DNA of 25,619 bases. Origin: JABFRJ01 sp033812735. Its GTDB lineage: Bacteria > Pseudomonadota > Alphaproteobacteria > Rhizobiales > Hyphomicrobiaceae. The DNA is taken from NCBI GenBank assembly GCA_033812735.1, contig JAPXTA010000073.1:1-25619 (forward strand), read 5' to 3'. This document shows, piece after piece, positions 6,017-14,693 of the stretch. Each line of letters begins with the position of its first letter. Positions within the stretch are counted from its first letter, which is position 1. The notes under the pieces are model-generated. The model was given only the letters and a program-made list of their open reading frames with translations, was not told the origin of the DNA and did not search any database. A program made the translations under genes and the position numbers.

Positions 6017-7993
6017 TCACTCCGCCGGCACGGCCGCTGGCGCACGCCGCTTCGGGGCACCGACACGCAAACGTCTATCGGTCAGCGACAGCAACCCGCC
6101 GAACGCCATGATCATGCAGCCGATCCAGATCAGCCGCACGAGCGGATTGAAATAGCCGCGCAAGGCGAACGCGCCATCGCCCGTCTCGTCACCGAGCACC
6201 ACGTAGAGATCGCCGAACAGCGACACGTGAATGCCGGCTTCGGTCGTGGCTTGTTTCGGCGCATCGTAAAGCCGCTTCGACGATTCGATCTGCGTGACAG
6301 CCTTGCCGCCGCGCGTGATGTCGAACTGCCCGACGGTCTCATCGTAGTTTGGCCCCTTGCGCGGCGCGACACCCTTGAAGGCGACATCGAAACCAGCGAC
6401 GGACATCGTCTGCCCTGGCTTCACCGCCTGCACGACTTCCGTCTGCCAGGCGGTCGTGCCGATGATACCGAGCACCATGATGCCGACACCCGCATGCCCA
6501 ACCATCGTGCCATAGGCCGAACGCGGCAGATTGCGCGCCCGCCGCATCACCTCTTCGCGGCCCGCCTCGAACAGCTTCACCCGATGCGCCCATTCCGAAA
6601 TCGCGCCAAACACCACCCAGAACCCGAGCGCCATCGCAGGCAAAGCGAGCCACGGCCCCCGCTGCATAATGGCGAGCACCGTGAGCACCGCGACACCAGT
6701 CGCAATCATAGCGACATAGAGCCGCTGCGTCGCACCAAGCAGGTCGCCCCGCTTCCAAGCGAGCATCGGACCGTAAGGCAAGGCGAGCAGCAACGGGATC
6801 ATCAACGTCCCGAACGTCATGTTGAAGTAGGGCGGTCCGACCGAAATCTTCTCGCCCGTCACGCTCTCGAGCAACAGCGGATAAAGCGTGCCGATCAACA
6901 CCGTCGCGCAAGACGTCGTCAGCAGCACGTTGTTGAGGACGAGCGAGCCTTCACGGCTGATCGGCGCGAAGATCCCGCCTTGCCTGAGATCACGCGCACG
7001 GATCGCATAAAGCGCCAACGATCCGCCGACGAAGACGAGCAGGATCAGCAGCACCACCGCGCCGCGCTTCGGGTCGACGGCGAACGCATGCACCGACGAC
7101 AGGATGCCCGAGCGAACAATGAACGCGCCGAGCAGCGACAGCGAGAACGTCAAAATCGCAAGTAGGATGGTCCAGACCTTGAGCGCCTCACGCTTCTCCA
7201 TCACCAGTGCGGAATGCAGCAGCGCCGTACCGGCGAGCCAAGGCATGAACGAGGCATTCTCGACCGGATCCCAGAACCACCAGCCGCCCCACCCGAGTTC
7301 GTAGTACGCCCACCACGACCCCATCGCGATGCCGACCGTCAGCGACATCCAGGCAGCGAGCGTCCACGGCCTAACCCAGCGCGCCCAGGCCGCATCGATC
7401 TTGCCTTCGAGCAGCGCTGCAACCGCGAACGAGAAAGCGATCGAGAAACCGACGTAGCCCGCGTAGAGGAACGGCGGATGGAACGCCAGCGCCGGGTCCT
7501 GCAGGATCGGATTGAGACCGCGCCCCTCGAGCGGGATCGGCACGATCCGCTCGAATGGGTTCGACGTGAACAGGATGAAGAGCAGAAACGCCAGCGCGAT
7601 CGACCCCTGCACCGCGAGAACGCGCGCGCGCAGCGTCGTCGTCAGGTTGTCGCCGAAGATGGCGACGGCCGCGCCGAACGCCGCGAGGATCAGCACCCAC
7701 AACAGCATCGAGCCCTCGTGGTTCCCCCACACGCCCGAGATTTTGTAGATCATCGGCTTGGCCGAATGAGAATTGGCCCAGACGTTCTCGACCGAGAAGT
7801 CGGACACGACGTAGGCATGCGTCAGCGCCAGGAATGATCCGAGCACCAGGATCAACTGCAGCAGCGACGCCGTCTCGCCCGTCCGCATCAGCCTAAGATC
7901 ACGGACGTGCGCGCCCCATGCCGGCAGCACCGTCTGCACCAGCGCGACCAGCGCGGCAAGGATCAAGGCGAAGTGTCCGATTTCCGTGATCAT
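6017..7993 (-). CDS. ccmF: Haem lyase subunit CcmF (CycK)
   Basis: A protein of 658 residues with many hydrophobic segments. The tryptophan-rich haem-handling motif is clear: WGGWWFWDPVENASFMPW, close to the family consensus. CcmF with CcmH and CcmI forms the complex that joins haem from holo-CcmE to apocytochrome c in the periplasm. The start is the ATG at 7993 (MITEIGHFALIL), with GAGG about 10 bases upstream. The open frame runs further upstream, but that extension is only the translation of a palindromic repeat (8003-8033) and should not be annotated. The stop is adjacent to ccmH. A 239-bp gap with palindromes separates it from ccmE. Confidence 0.96.
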   Translation of the reverse strand: MITEIGHFALILAALVALVQTVLPAWGAHVRDLRLMRTGETASLLQLILVLGSFLALTHAYVVSDFSVENVWANSHSAKPMIYKISGVWGNHEGSMLLWVLILAAFGAAVAIFGDNLTTTLRARVLAVQGSIALAFLLFILFTSNPFERIVPIPLEGRGLNPILQDPALAFHPPFLYAGYVGFSIAFSFAVAALLEGKIDAAWARWVRPWTLAAWMSLTVGIAMGSWWAYYELGWGGWWFWDPVENASFMPWLAGTALLHSALVMEKREALKVWTILLAILTFSLSLLGAFIVRSGILSSVHAFAVDPKRGAVVLLILLVFVGGSLALYAIRARDLRQGGIFAPISREGSLVLNNVLLTTSCATVLIGTLYPLLLESVTGEKISVGPPYFNMTFGTLMIPLLLALPYGPMLAWKRGDLLGATQRLYVAMIATGVAVLTVLAIMQRGPWLALPAMALGFWVVFGAISEWAHRVKLFEAGREEVMRRARNLPRSAYGTMVGHAGVGIMVLGIIGTTAWQTEVVQAVKPGQTMSVAGFDVAFKGVAPRKGPNYDETVGQFDITRGGKAVTQIESSKRLYDAPKQATTEAGIHVSLFGDLYVVLGDETGDGAFALRGYFNPLVRLIWIGCMIMAFGGLLSLTDRRLRVGAPKRRAPAAVPAE

Positions 7994-8002
7994 CTCAATC
8001 CT

Positions 8003-8033
8003 CGTCATCCCGGCGAAGGCCGGGACCCACGAC
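8003..8033. repeat. Interspersed palindromic repeat, copy 1 (REP-like)
   Basis: A 31-bp element identical to that at 16509-16539 and nearly identical to 22857-22887. Its core is TCCCGGC-GAAG-GCCGGGA, a 7-pair stem with a 4-base loop, flanked by GTCA and CCCACGAC. Elements of this form are scattered between genes in many Hyphomicrobiales genomes. Confidence 0.88.
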
Positions 8034-8078
8034 AACCATCAAACACGAGCCAATGAGGGCTCTGACACTACCTATGTG

Positions 8079-8186
8079 CCCCCGGATCTCGCTACGCTCG
8101 TCCGGGGACGCATGTCCATTGGCAATAGTGAAAAAGGCACGCACCTCATGCTTTCCCGGCCTTCGAGCGTGTGAGAAGAGCCGGGA
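8079..8186. repeat. Two further palindromes in the ccmE-ccmF gap
   Basis: At 8080-8107, CCCCGGA pairs with TCCGGGG around a 14-base loop. At 8154-8186, TCCCGGC pairs with GCCGGGA around a 19-base loop. With the REP-like copy at 8003-8033, the 239-bp space between ccmE and ccmF holds three palindromes and no credible gene. Confidence 0.6.
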
Positions 8187-8232
8187 TCACGTCGGTGTTT
8201 TGCGGCAAGTTCATCGATTGCCTTCAGTAATT

Positions 8233-8688
8233 CTACTTCTTCTTCGCGTCTTTCGCCGGCTCCTGCCACACGCCCTGCTCTTTGAGCGCCTTCGCAACTT
8301 CCGGCGGCATGTAATTCTCGTCGTGCTTGGCGAGCACCGTCGACGCCTCGAACGTGCCACCCGCACTGAGCTTGCCCTGCACGATCACACCCTGCCCCTC
8401 GCGGAAGAGATCGGGCAAGATGCCATTGTAAACCACCGGCACTGTCGCCGTGGTGTCGGTCACCGTGAACCGCACGTTGACGCCGTCGCCTCGCTTGACC
8501 GAACCCTGCTCGACCAATCCGCCGAGCCGGAAGTTGATACCGGGCGCGACCGCCTCCTGTTTCAATGACGTCGGCGTGCGAAACACGTCGATGTGTCGGC
8601 TGAGCCCGAACAAAACGAGGATCAGCGCCAGCATCAACACGCCGACACCACCGAGAATAAATACGCTTCGCCGCTGCTTCCGCGTCAT
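8233..8688 (-). CDS. ccmE: Haem chaperone CcmE (CycJ)
   Basis: A protein of 151 residues. One N-terminal membrane helix (about 8-28) anchors a periplasmic beta-barrel domain. The haem-binding signature KHDENYMPPE is at 121-130, so H122 is the histidine that binds haem covalently and Y126 the nearby tyrosine. CcmE takes haem from CcmC and passes it to CcmF/CcmH. The C-terminus ends in a lysine-rich tail (AKDAKKK). Length and motif are typical of the family. Only 3 bp separate the ccmI stop from this ATG, so the two are translationally close. Confidence 0.96.
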   Translation of the reverse strand: MTRKQRRSVFILGGVGVLMLALILVLFGLSRHIDVFRTPTSLKQEAVAPGINFRLGGLVEQGSVKRGDGVNVRFTVTDTTATVPVVYNGILPDLFREGQGVIVQGKLSAGGTFEASTVLAKHDENYMPPEVAKALKEQGVWQEPAKDAKKK

Positions 8689-8691
8689 GAG

Positions 8692-9849
8692 CTAGAGCCC
8701 CAATCGCTTGCCGAGCGCCGCAAGTTCGCCGAGCGCGTCCGCATTGCCGGCGAGATGACGCTGCGCATCTGCAAGCGCTGTCTTCGCCTTGTCCATCTGT
8801 CCAAGTACGACATACGACTGCACCAACTGTTGCCAGCCGCGCGGATCTTGCGGATTGGCTTGCAGCCGCTTCGCCAGACCGTCGACCATGCCAGCGACCA
8901 TTTGCGCCCTGTCCTTCTCCGACAGAGACTCCGCTGCCTTCACATCCGCCGCCGTCGGCCCCTTCGATGGGCTGATGTCGGTTGGCGCCTTCGCGGCACT
9001 TGGCGCGGCCCCCTCAGGCTTGCCGAGACCCGCCATCCGCTCCTCGACCAGCGGCCGCCACGGCGCATCCGCAGGCGCACTGGCCAGCAGCGCCTTGTAC
9101 GCAGCAATTGCGTCCGCGGTTTGCCCGCGCTGCTCTTTGGCAAGCGCCAGCCAGAACTTCGGCTCGACGCGATCAGGCTGAAGCACCGCGAGCTTTTCGT
9201 ACGTCGCCCGCGCCTCGTCCGTGACCTCGCCGCCATTCGCCATCACCGTTGCCTCGGCAAACCCGGCGAGCCTCTGCGACGTCTCCCCGAGAAGCCGCGC
9301 GGCGTTCGCGAATGCCGCCGCCGCTTCGTCGAACCGCTGCATCCGGAAATAGACAGGTGCGATGACCTCCCACCCCTGCCCATCCTCGGGATTGGCTTTG
9401 AGCCGCGCCTCGACCTTGGCGATCAAATCGTCGATCGGTGCCTTCTCCATCTCGACGCTAGGCGCGACCGAGCCATGCGGCCGTCCAGGGAGGCTCGGTG
9501 TGCCGAGCGCCAGGTAAGCGCCGATGGCCATGACCGGAATGGCACCGGCGACGGCAAGCCCGGCGAAGCGCCCGGCCTGACCCGCCCCGGACCTGGCCGC
9601 GTGAGCCGCCTGGTCATGAGCGATCATGCGCCGTGCGACTTCCCGGCGCGCGTTCTCCGCTTCGTCGGCGCCGATCAGCCCGCGCGCGACATCCGCTTCG
9701 ATCTCAGTAAGTTGATCGCGGTATACGGCCAAGTCCCGGCCCTCTTCGGCCGCATCAAAGGCCGTCGCGGCACTTGCCATCATCAGCGGACGCAGCAAGG
9801 CCGCCAGCACCCCGGCGGTCAAGGCAGCGAGAATGAACCAAAGCAGCAT
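8692..9849 (-). CDS. ccmI: Cytochrome c biogenesis TPR protein CcmI (CycH)
   Basis: A protein of 385 residues. The N-terminal helix (about 2-20, LLWFILAALTAGVLAALL) is followed by the CcmI-type segment VYRDQLTEIEADVARGLIG and a second membrane helix near residues 95-115. A long alanine-rich periplasmic region then contains tetratricopeptide-like helical pairs (for example GWEVIAPVYFRMQRFDEAAAAFANA and GWQQLVQSYVVLGQMDKAKTALADA). CcmI holds apocytochrome c for the haem lyase. It is the first gene of the minus-strand operon ccmI-ccmE-ccmF-ccmH, the order of rhizobial cycHJKL. I prefer the ATG at 9849; a GTG at 9858 is also open. A perfect inverted repeat GCCGTT-A-AACGGC at 9861-9873 lies just upstream. 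Confidence 0.93.
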   Translation of the reverse strand: MLLWFILAALTAGVLAALLRPLMMASAATAFDAAEEGRDLAVYRDQLTEIEADVARGLIGADEAENARREVARRMIAHDQAAHAARSGAGQAGRFAGLAVAGAIPVMAIGAYLALGTPSLPGRPHGSVAPSVEMEKAPIDDLIAKVEARLKANPEDGQGWEVIAPVYFRMQRFDEAAAAFANAARLLGETSQRLAGFAEATVMANGGEVTDEARATYEKLAVLQPDRVEPKFWLALAKEQRGQTADAIAAYKALLASAPADAPWRPLVEERMAGLGKPEGAAPSAAKAPTDISPSKGPTAADVKAAESLSEKDRAQMVAGMVDGLAKRLQANPQDPRGWQQLVQSYVVLGQMDKAKTALADAQRHLAGNADALGELAALGKRLGL

Positions 9850-9860
9850 CGTGCACACTT

Positions 9861-9873
9861 GCCGTTAAACGGC
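9861..9873. promoter_or_regulatory. Inverted repeat next to the ccmI start
   Basis: GCCGTT-A-AACGGC, a perfect dyad with a one-base centre, lies 12-24 bases upstream of the ccmI ATG, where a ribosome site would be expected. It could be an operator or simply chance. There is no further support. Confidence 0.25.
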
Positions 9874-9947
9874 GGATCGAGCCCCGCATTTTCAGCGCAA
9901 TGCTCATCCGCGCCCTCAATTAGGCAGACCCCCGGGTAAAGGCAAGA

Positions 9948-10112
9948 ATGCCATTTGATCCGGGCCAAAGTCCGATCGAAGGCAAAGCCGTCGCCGTTGC
10001 CTTGCTGCTGGACGTATCAGTCGAAAAGTGGAATGGAGGGCACCCACACACCCAGGCGTGCGTCACGGTGCGGGCCAGCGGCTTGAAATGCCGCGCCACC
10101 AAGCCGAAATAG
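9948..10112 (+). CDS. Possible 54-residue ORF upstream of the M3 peptidase
   Basis: An ATG-to-TAG frame of 54 codons beginning MPFDPGQSPIEGKAVAVALL, with a weak AAAGG site 5 bases upstream. It matches no family I know and contains two cysteines near the end. It lies in the 292-bp divergent region between ccmI and the oligopeptidase gene. It may be a small gene or simply an open frame. Nothing else recognisable occurs in this intergenic stretch. Confidence 0.25.
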   Translation: MPFDPGQSPIEGKAVAVALLLDVSVEKWNGGHPHTQACVTVRASGLKCRATKPK

Positions 10113-10141
10113 CGGCACAGCGCCCCTCAAAGCTGGAGCAA

Positions 10142-11998
10142 ATGATGCGGCTCGACCGGCCTTCCTCGACCTTACAGGCTTCTCCAGGCGCCTCGGGCGC
10201 GACCGGCGAGCTGGAGCTGGGGCCGATGCCGGAATGGAACCTGGCCGACCTTTACGCCGGCATGGACAGCCCCGCGATCAAGGCCGACCTCGACCGCGCC
10301 GCAGCCGACGCGACCCGAATCAAGACGTCGTATCAGGGCAAGATCGTCTCGCTCGCCGCCGACGGGGCCGCCTTGGCCGACGCCGTAAAGGCCTACGAGC
10401 GGCTCTCCGACCTGATCGGCAAGCTTGGCTCGTTTGCCGGCCTCCTCTACGCCGCCGATACCGCCGATCCCGCCCGCGCCAAATTTTACGGCGACATCCA
10501 GGAAAAAATTACAGCCATCACCACCGACTTGATCTTCTTCGAGTTGGAATTGAACCAGATCGACGACGCGACCCTGGCCAATGCCGTCAAGGCGCCCGCT
10601 CTCGCCCGCTACAAGCCTTGGCTCGACGACCTTCGCAAGGAAAAGCCCTATCAGCTCGACGAAAAGCTCGAGAAGCTCTTCCACGAAAAGTCGATGACCT
10701 CGCGCGCATCATGGAACCGCCTGTTCAATGAAACGATGACGGCGCTCCGCTTCGAGGTCGAAGGCGAACCGGGCCCGACCGCTCTCGAACCGACACTCAA
10801 CATGCTGACGTCGGCCGACGAAAAGAAACGGGCCGCCGCCGCGGCCGCTCTCGCCAAAGTCTTCAAGGACAACATCCGCCTCTTCACGCTGCTGACCAAC
10901 ACGCTCGCGAAGGACAAGGAAATCTCCGACCGTTGGCGCGGCTTCAAGGACGTCGCTGATAGCCGCCACTTGGCGAACCGCGTCGAACGCGAAGTCGTCG
11001 ACGCGCTCGTGTCGGCCGTTCGCAACGCCTACCCGCGCACGGCGCATCGCTATTACGCCATGAAGGCGAAATGGCTCGGCAAGGACAAGCTCGCCCACTG
11101 GGATCGCAACGCCCCGCTGCCCGAAAAGCCCGAGCGCGTCATGACCTGGGCCGATGCCGAACGTACCGTGCTCAACGCTTATGCCGGCTTCGCGCCCGAA
11201 ATGAGCGCGATCGCCAAAGAATTCTTCGACAAATCGTGGATCGACGCGCCCGTTCGCGAAGGCAAATCGCCGGGCGCATTTTCCCATCCGACGGTCCCAT
11301 CGGCGCATCCCTTCATTCTGATGAACTATCAGGGCAAGGCACGCGACGTGATGACGTTGGCTCACGAACTCGGCCACGGCGTCCACCAGGTCCTCGCAGC
11401 TCCTCAAGGACCGCTGCTGGCGCCGACGCCCCTGACGCTCGCCGAAACCGCCTCCGTGTTCGGCGAAATGCTCACCTTCAAGGCGCTACTCGCTGCAACA
11501 ACCGATCCAAAAGAGCGCAAGGCGCTCATGGCCGGCAAAGTCGAGGACATGATCAACACGGTCGCGCGCCAGATCGCCTTTTACACCTTCGAACGCGGTG
11601 TCCACGAGGCCCGCATAGCAGGCGAACTCACCTCCGAGCAGATCGGTGAGATCTGGATGGGCGTGCAACGCGAAAGCCTCGGGCCTGCGATCGATTTGCG
11701 GCCCGGCTACGAGAACTTCTGGGCCTACATCCCACACTTCATTCATTCGCCGTTCTACGTCTACGCCTACGCGTTCGGCGATTGCCTCGTGAACTCGCTC
11801 TACGGCCTCTATCAGGAGGCACATCCGCAGTTCGTCGAAAAGTACTTCGCCATGCTGAAGGCCGGCGGCTCCAAGCATCACTCGGAATTGCTCGCGCCGT
11901 TCGGTCTCGACGCCCGTGACCCTGCCTTCTGGGGCAAGGGACTGAAGGTGCTCGAAGGCATGATCGACGAATTGGAACGGATGGACCGGGTGGCGTGA
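10142..11998 (+). CDS. M3-family oligoendopeptidase (PepF type)
   Basis: A protein of 618 residues, a thimet-oligopeptidase-like zinc metallopeptidase acting in the cytoplasm on short peptides. The zinc site is clear: HELGHGVHQ, with H408 and H412 binding zinc and E409 as catalytic base. A third ligand, E435, lies in ETASVFGE. Downstream are IAFYTFERGVHEAR and the substrate-binding segment with YVYAYAFGD, all typical of the M3B (PepF) branch. The start is the double ATG at 10142/10145, with GGAG at 10135-10138; the second ATG has the better spacing. The open frame extends to 10028, but that part is not family-like. It converges with the methyltransferase gene, the stops being 30 bp apart. Confidence 0.93.
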   Translation: MMRLDRPSSTLQASPGASGATGELELGPMPEWNLADLYAGMDSPAIKADLDRAAADATRIKTSYQGKIVSLAADGAALADAVKAYERLSDLIGKLGSFAGLLYAADTADPARAKFYGDIQEKITAITTDLIFFELELNQIDDATLANAVKAPALARYKPWLDDLRKEKPYQLDEKLEKLFHEKSMTSRASWNRLFNETMTALRFEVEGEPGPTALEPTLNMLTSADEKKRAAAAAALAKVFKDNIRLFTLLTNTLAKDKEISDRWRGFKDVADSRHLANRVEREVVDALVSAVRNAYPRTAHRYYAMKAKWLGKDKLAHWDRNAPLPEKPERVMTWADAERTVLNAYAGFAPEMSAIAKEFFDKSWIDAPVREGKSPGAFSHPTVPSAHPFILMNYQGKARDVMTLAHELGHGVHQVLAAPQGPLLAPTPLTLAETASVFGEMLTFKALLAATTDPKERKALMAGKVEDMINTVARQIAFYTFERGVHEARIAGELTSEQIGEIWMGVQRESLGPAIDLRPGYENFWAYIPHFIHSPFYVYAYAFGDCLVNSLYGLYQEAHPQFVEKYFAMLKAGGSKHHSELLAPFGLDARDPAFWGKGLKVLEGMIDELERMDRVA

Positions 11999-12027
11999 TC
12001 ACACGTCACGCGCCGCCGCACGGGCCG

Positions 12028-12801
12028 TCACTGACCGCCAGGCTTGCTCGAGTAAACAATATACCGGCTCCACGGCTTCCACTTCGGGCCGCCCGTCTTC
12101 ACGCGGCTGAGAACGCTTGATCGCTCGAAGACGTCTTCGTACTGCGGATAAACGTAGACGACGTAAGCCTCGCGCGGCGAAGCCTTCAACGACTGCTCGA
12201 GATTGGCAACCGCTTGTTCCAAAATCTCGCGCCCGAAGGGATCGAAGAGAAAGAGCACGAGCGGCGTATCGTCATACGCATATTCCAGCGCATCCATGCA
12301 GCGCAGATCGAATGCCGTGCATTGCTGCGAGGCCGGCTTGTAGAGCGCGATATTCTGCTCGGCGATGGCGTGCAATTGTGGCGACAGCTCGATCCCGACG
12401 ATGCGCTTGAATGGAAACTCCGACGCGATCAGCAGCGCACGTCCCTTGCCAGAACCCATGTCGACGAACGTGAAAACGCCGGGCGTAATCGGCAGGGATG
12501 CGATAATCTCGTAGATGATCGATGCCGTCGTCGGCACATAGAAATGCACGTCCGTCTTCTGATCACTCTCGAACGTCGGCGCCGACGTATCGGTGCCGAA
12601 CCGCGCATCGAAGGCCTCGCGCCGCTCCTCGATGTAGGAACGGACATACTCGAACACGAAAAAGCCGCGCCCGATGATCGGTCCGTTGAGGTCAAGCGGA
12701 CCGCGAAAGACCTTTGAGAGAATAGGATTCAAGGTGCTCACGACGACACTCTCGATGCTGGCGCGCAACCGGCTGAAATCGCGGGTCCGACGCACCCGCA
12801 C
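12028..12801 (-). CDS. Class I SAM-dependent methyltransferase, substrate unknown
   Basis: A protein of 257 residues. FTFVDMGSGKGRALLIAS at about 110-127 is a clear motif I (S-adenosylmethionine binding), followed by IVGIELSPQLHAIAEQN with the acidic residue of motif II. VLFLFDPFG near 183-191 is the motif IV region. The N-terminal ~90 residues carry a conserved-looking PLDLNGPI segment, and the C-terminus ends in SRYIVYSSKPGGQ. The arrangement recalls uncharacterised bacterial methyltransferases of about 250 residues. There is no target-recognition domain to suggest DNA, RNA or protein. The start is GTG; both 12801 and 12795 are possible, the latter having better spacing to AGGGG. Confidence 0.75.
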   Translation of the reverse strand: MRVRRTRDFSRLRASIESVVVSTLNPILSKVFRGPLDLNGPIIGRGFFVFEYVRSYIEERREAFDARFGTDTSAPTFESDQKTDVHFYVPTTASIIYEIIASLPITPGVFTFVDMGSGKGRALLIASEFPFKRIVGIELSPQLHAIAEQNIALYKPASQQCTAFDLRCMDALEYAYDDTPLVLFLFDPFGREILEQAVANLEQSLKASPREAYVVYVYPQYEDVFERSSVLSRVKTGGPKWKPWSRYIVYSSKPGGQ

Positions 12802-12970
12802 CGTCCCCTACCACTCCGTGGCAGGCTGAAACCCATCGCCTCCACTACATCGTTAACATTCCGTACCGACCGCGTCTTAACGGGCTGCAAAGCGATAATG
12901 CGCTAGCCTCTCGAAGCGGCAGCGAGCCGTGCGGATGAAGCAACCAGCCAACCGCGTCGGGAGCGTCCAC

Positions 12971-13762
12971 ATGATCGGACTTGATCCAGCGAAGGTTCGA
13001 CAGCATCGCCGAGACGAGATCGCGGCCGGGCTCCCGCTGCTGCGCGGTTGCCCGAACACCTTGGCGATCGCTTTAGTACAATTCCTCGACAGCCTCACGC
13101 CCGCGGAGCGTTTGGAGTATGCCGACCAGCTGTCGAGCTTCGAGGAAACGCAGGCCGCAAACCCGCCGAAAACCAACGACGACATCCTCGACCTCATCCG
13201 CGCCCGGCCGCTGCTGGCCCGCCACTTGGGGCCAGCCTTCAACCTCGTATCCCCGGCGGCAAAGCCGATCGACGTCCGCCTCATCCCGGTAAAGCTGCTC
13301 TACGCGGTCATGCGGGACAACGGCGGATTGGACGGCTGGGCCAAGATCGCGCGCCTGGCTGACGACCCGACGGCACGCACTCCCTCCCTTGCTCACGCCG
13401 CGTCGTTCGAAGAGGTCGTGCCGGTGGCCCCTCGGCGGCTGCGCAAGCTGCTCGACGAGGCTATGAAGCAGCGCTTCGCGGCAGTACCGCAGCGCATAGA
13501 CAAAGAGCTCACCCGCTACACCGCACCGCTGGACGGCGGCCGCTTGCTGATCGACGTCACGTTCGCAAGAGCCGGCGCCATGCGTGATCAATTCTTTTAT
13601 GTCGTCGGCGGCGAACTGAAGGGTGGCCGCAAAATCTGGAACATGGCCTACGAGGGCGCGTGGCGGACGGCACCGACTTGGGACTACGTCACCGAAACCA
13701 ATGCCGAGCGCAGCATCGCTCATCTGGGGCAAGTGATCGAAGAGTGCCTGAAACTGGTCTAG
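12971..13762 (+). CDS. Unrecognised protein, conserved-looking
   Basis: A protein of 263 residues from the ATG at 12971, with GGGAG 9 bases upstream. A GTG at 12929 would give 277. I recognise no domain. It is soluble-looking: no signal, no membrane helix. Visible segments include an N-terminal helical half with VQFLDSLTPAERLEYADQLS, and a C-terminal half ending KGGRKIWNMAYEGAWRTAP and YVTETNAERSIAHL. The second half has alternating hydrophobic residues (GRLLIDVTFARAG, QFFYVVGGELKGG), suggesting beta strands. GC content and codon choice match the neighbours, so it is probably a real vertical gene. It is convergent with kdsA, with only 8 bp between stops. Confidence 0.65.
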   Translation: MIGLDPAKVRQHRRDEIAAGLPLLRGCPNTLAIALVQFLDSLTPAERLEYADQLSSFEETQAANPPKTNDDILDLIRARPLLARHLGPAFNLVSPAAKPIDVRLIPVKLLYAVMRDNGGLDGWAKIARLADDPTARTPSLAHAASFEEVVPVAPRRLRKLLDEAMKQRFAAVPQRIDKELTRYTAPLDGGRLLIDVTFARAGAMRDQFFYVVGGELKGGRKIWNMAYEGAWRTAPTWDYVTETNAERSIAHLGQVIEECLKLV

Positions 13763-13770
13763 CCAAAAAA

Positions 13771-14613
13771 TCAGCGTGCCTTCACGACGGCATCGATCGC
13801 CATCAACTCGCCGATCAAACCCTCGAACGATTTCAAGGGCACCATATTCGGCCCATCGCTCGGCGCGTGATCCGGGTCTTGGTGCGTCTCGATGAAAAGC
13901 CCGGCAACGCCGACCGCGACGGCGGCCCGTGCAAGTGGCGCGACGAAGCGCCGGTCACCACCTGATGAGCCACCCTGTCCGCCCGGCTGCTGCACCGCAT
14001 GCGTCGCATCGAAAATCACCGGCGCGCCAATCTCCGCCATCTGCGGCAACGAGCGCATGTCGACCACCAGCGTGTTGTAGCCAAAGCTCGTACCGCGCTC
14101 CGTGACGAGAACGTTGGAATTGCCGCTCTCCGTCACTTTGGCAACGACGTTCTTCATGTCCCAGGGCGCGAGAAACTGCCCTTTTTTGATCTTGACGACG
14201 CGGCCCGTCTTCGCCGCCGCAATCAGCAGGTCCGTCTGGCGGCACAGAAACGCCGGGATTTGCAGCACATCGACGACAGGTGCGACGGCAGCGCATTGGG
14301 CGATCTCGTGCACGTCGGTGACGACCGGCAGCCCGAGCCGTTCGCGGATCTCGGCGAACACCGGCAAGGCCGCTTCGAGCCCGATCCCCCGCTTCCCGCC
14401 GAGCGACGTCCGGTTCGCCTTGTCGAAGCTCGACTTGTAGACGAGCCCGATCCCAAGTTTGACCGCGATCTCCTTGAGTGCGCCGGCCATCTCCAGCGCA
14501 TGCGCCCGGCTCTCCATCTGGCAGGGCCCGGCGAACACGGCGATCGGCCGGTCCTGCGCGAACGTCACGCCACCGACGGCAACAACGGAATTAGGTGTCA
14601 CGGCTTGGGTCAT
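13771..14613 (-). CDS. kdsA: 3-deoxy-8-phosphooctulonate synthase (KDO-8-P synthase)
   Basis: A protein of 280 residues. It condenses phosphoenolpyruvate with arabinose 5-phosphate to KDO 8-phosphate, the first step to the KDO core sugar of lipopolysaccharide, in the cytoplasm. Diagnostic segments are VFAGPCQMESR at about 26-36, YKSSFDKANRTS, KKGQFLAPWDM, ERGTSFGYNTLV and FDATHAVQQPGG. The cysteine in AGPC marks the metal-dependent class; the E. coli metal-free class has Asn at that site. Length is normal. The ATG at 14613 is only 6 bases downstream of a TGATATAGA extended -10-like box, so the message may be leaderless. It is divergent from the formate dehydrogenase operon. Confidence 0.96.
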   Translation of the reverse strand: MTQAVTPNSVVAVGGVTFAQDRPIAVFAGPCQMESRAHALEMAGALKEIAVKLGIGLVYKSSFDKANRTSLGGKRGIGLEAALPVFAEIRERLGLPVVTDVHEIAQCAAVAPVVDVLQIPAFLCRQTDLLIAAAKTGRVVKIKKGQFLAPWDMKNVVAKVTESGNSNVLVTERGTSFGYNTLVVDMRSLPQMAEIGAPVIFDATHAVQQPGGQGGSSGGDRRFVAPLARAAVAVGVAGLFIETHQDPDHAPSDGPNMVPLKSFEGLIGELMAIDAVVKAR

Positions 14614-14619
14614 GCGCCA

Positions 14620-14628
14620 TCTATATCA
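14620..14628 (-). promoter_or_regulatory. Candidate extended -10 promoter of kdsA
   Basis: On the minus strand TGATATAGA fits the extended -10 form TGnTATAnn. It ends 6 bases before the kdsA ATG, so initiation at the usual distance would begin at or next to the start codon. I see no good -35 box at 17 bp, which an extended -10 can tolerate. Confidence 0.35.
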
Positions 14629-14693
14629 CGACGCCACCGCCCGCAGAGCCCCTCGGACCCCGCTTGTGCACCGCACCCTGGCGTCCTCGACAG

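Noticed and set aside
5966..7165. 399-codon plus-strand frame
   Set aside because: It is antisense to ccmF and ccmH, and is rich in Arg/His/Gln as expected of the opposite strand of a GC-rich gene.
7994..8035. N-terminal extension of CcmF beginning MSWVPAFAGMT
   Set aside because: It is the translation of the REP-like element at 8003-8033. The ATG at 7993 has its own ribosome site and gives the family N-terminus. The same false start sequence appears from the copy at 16509.
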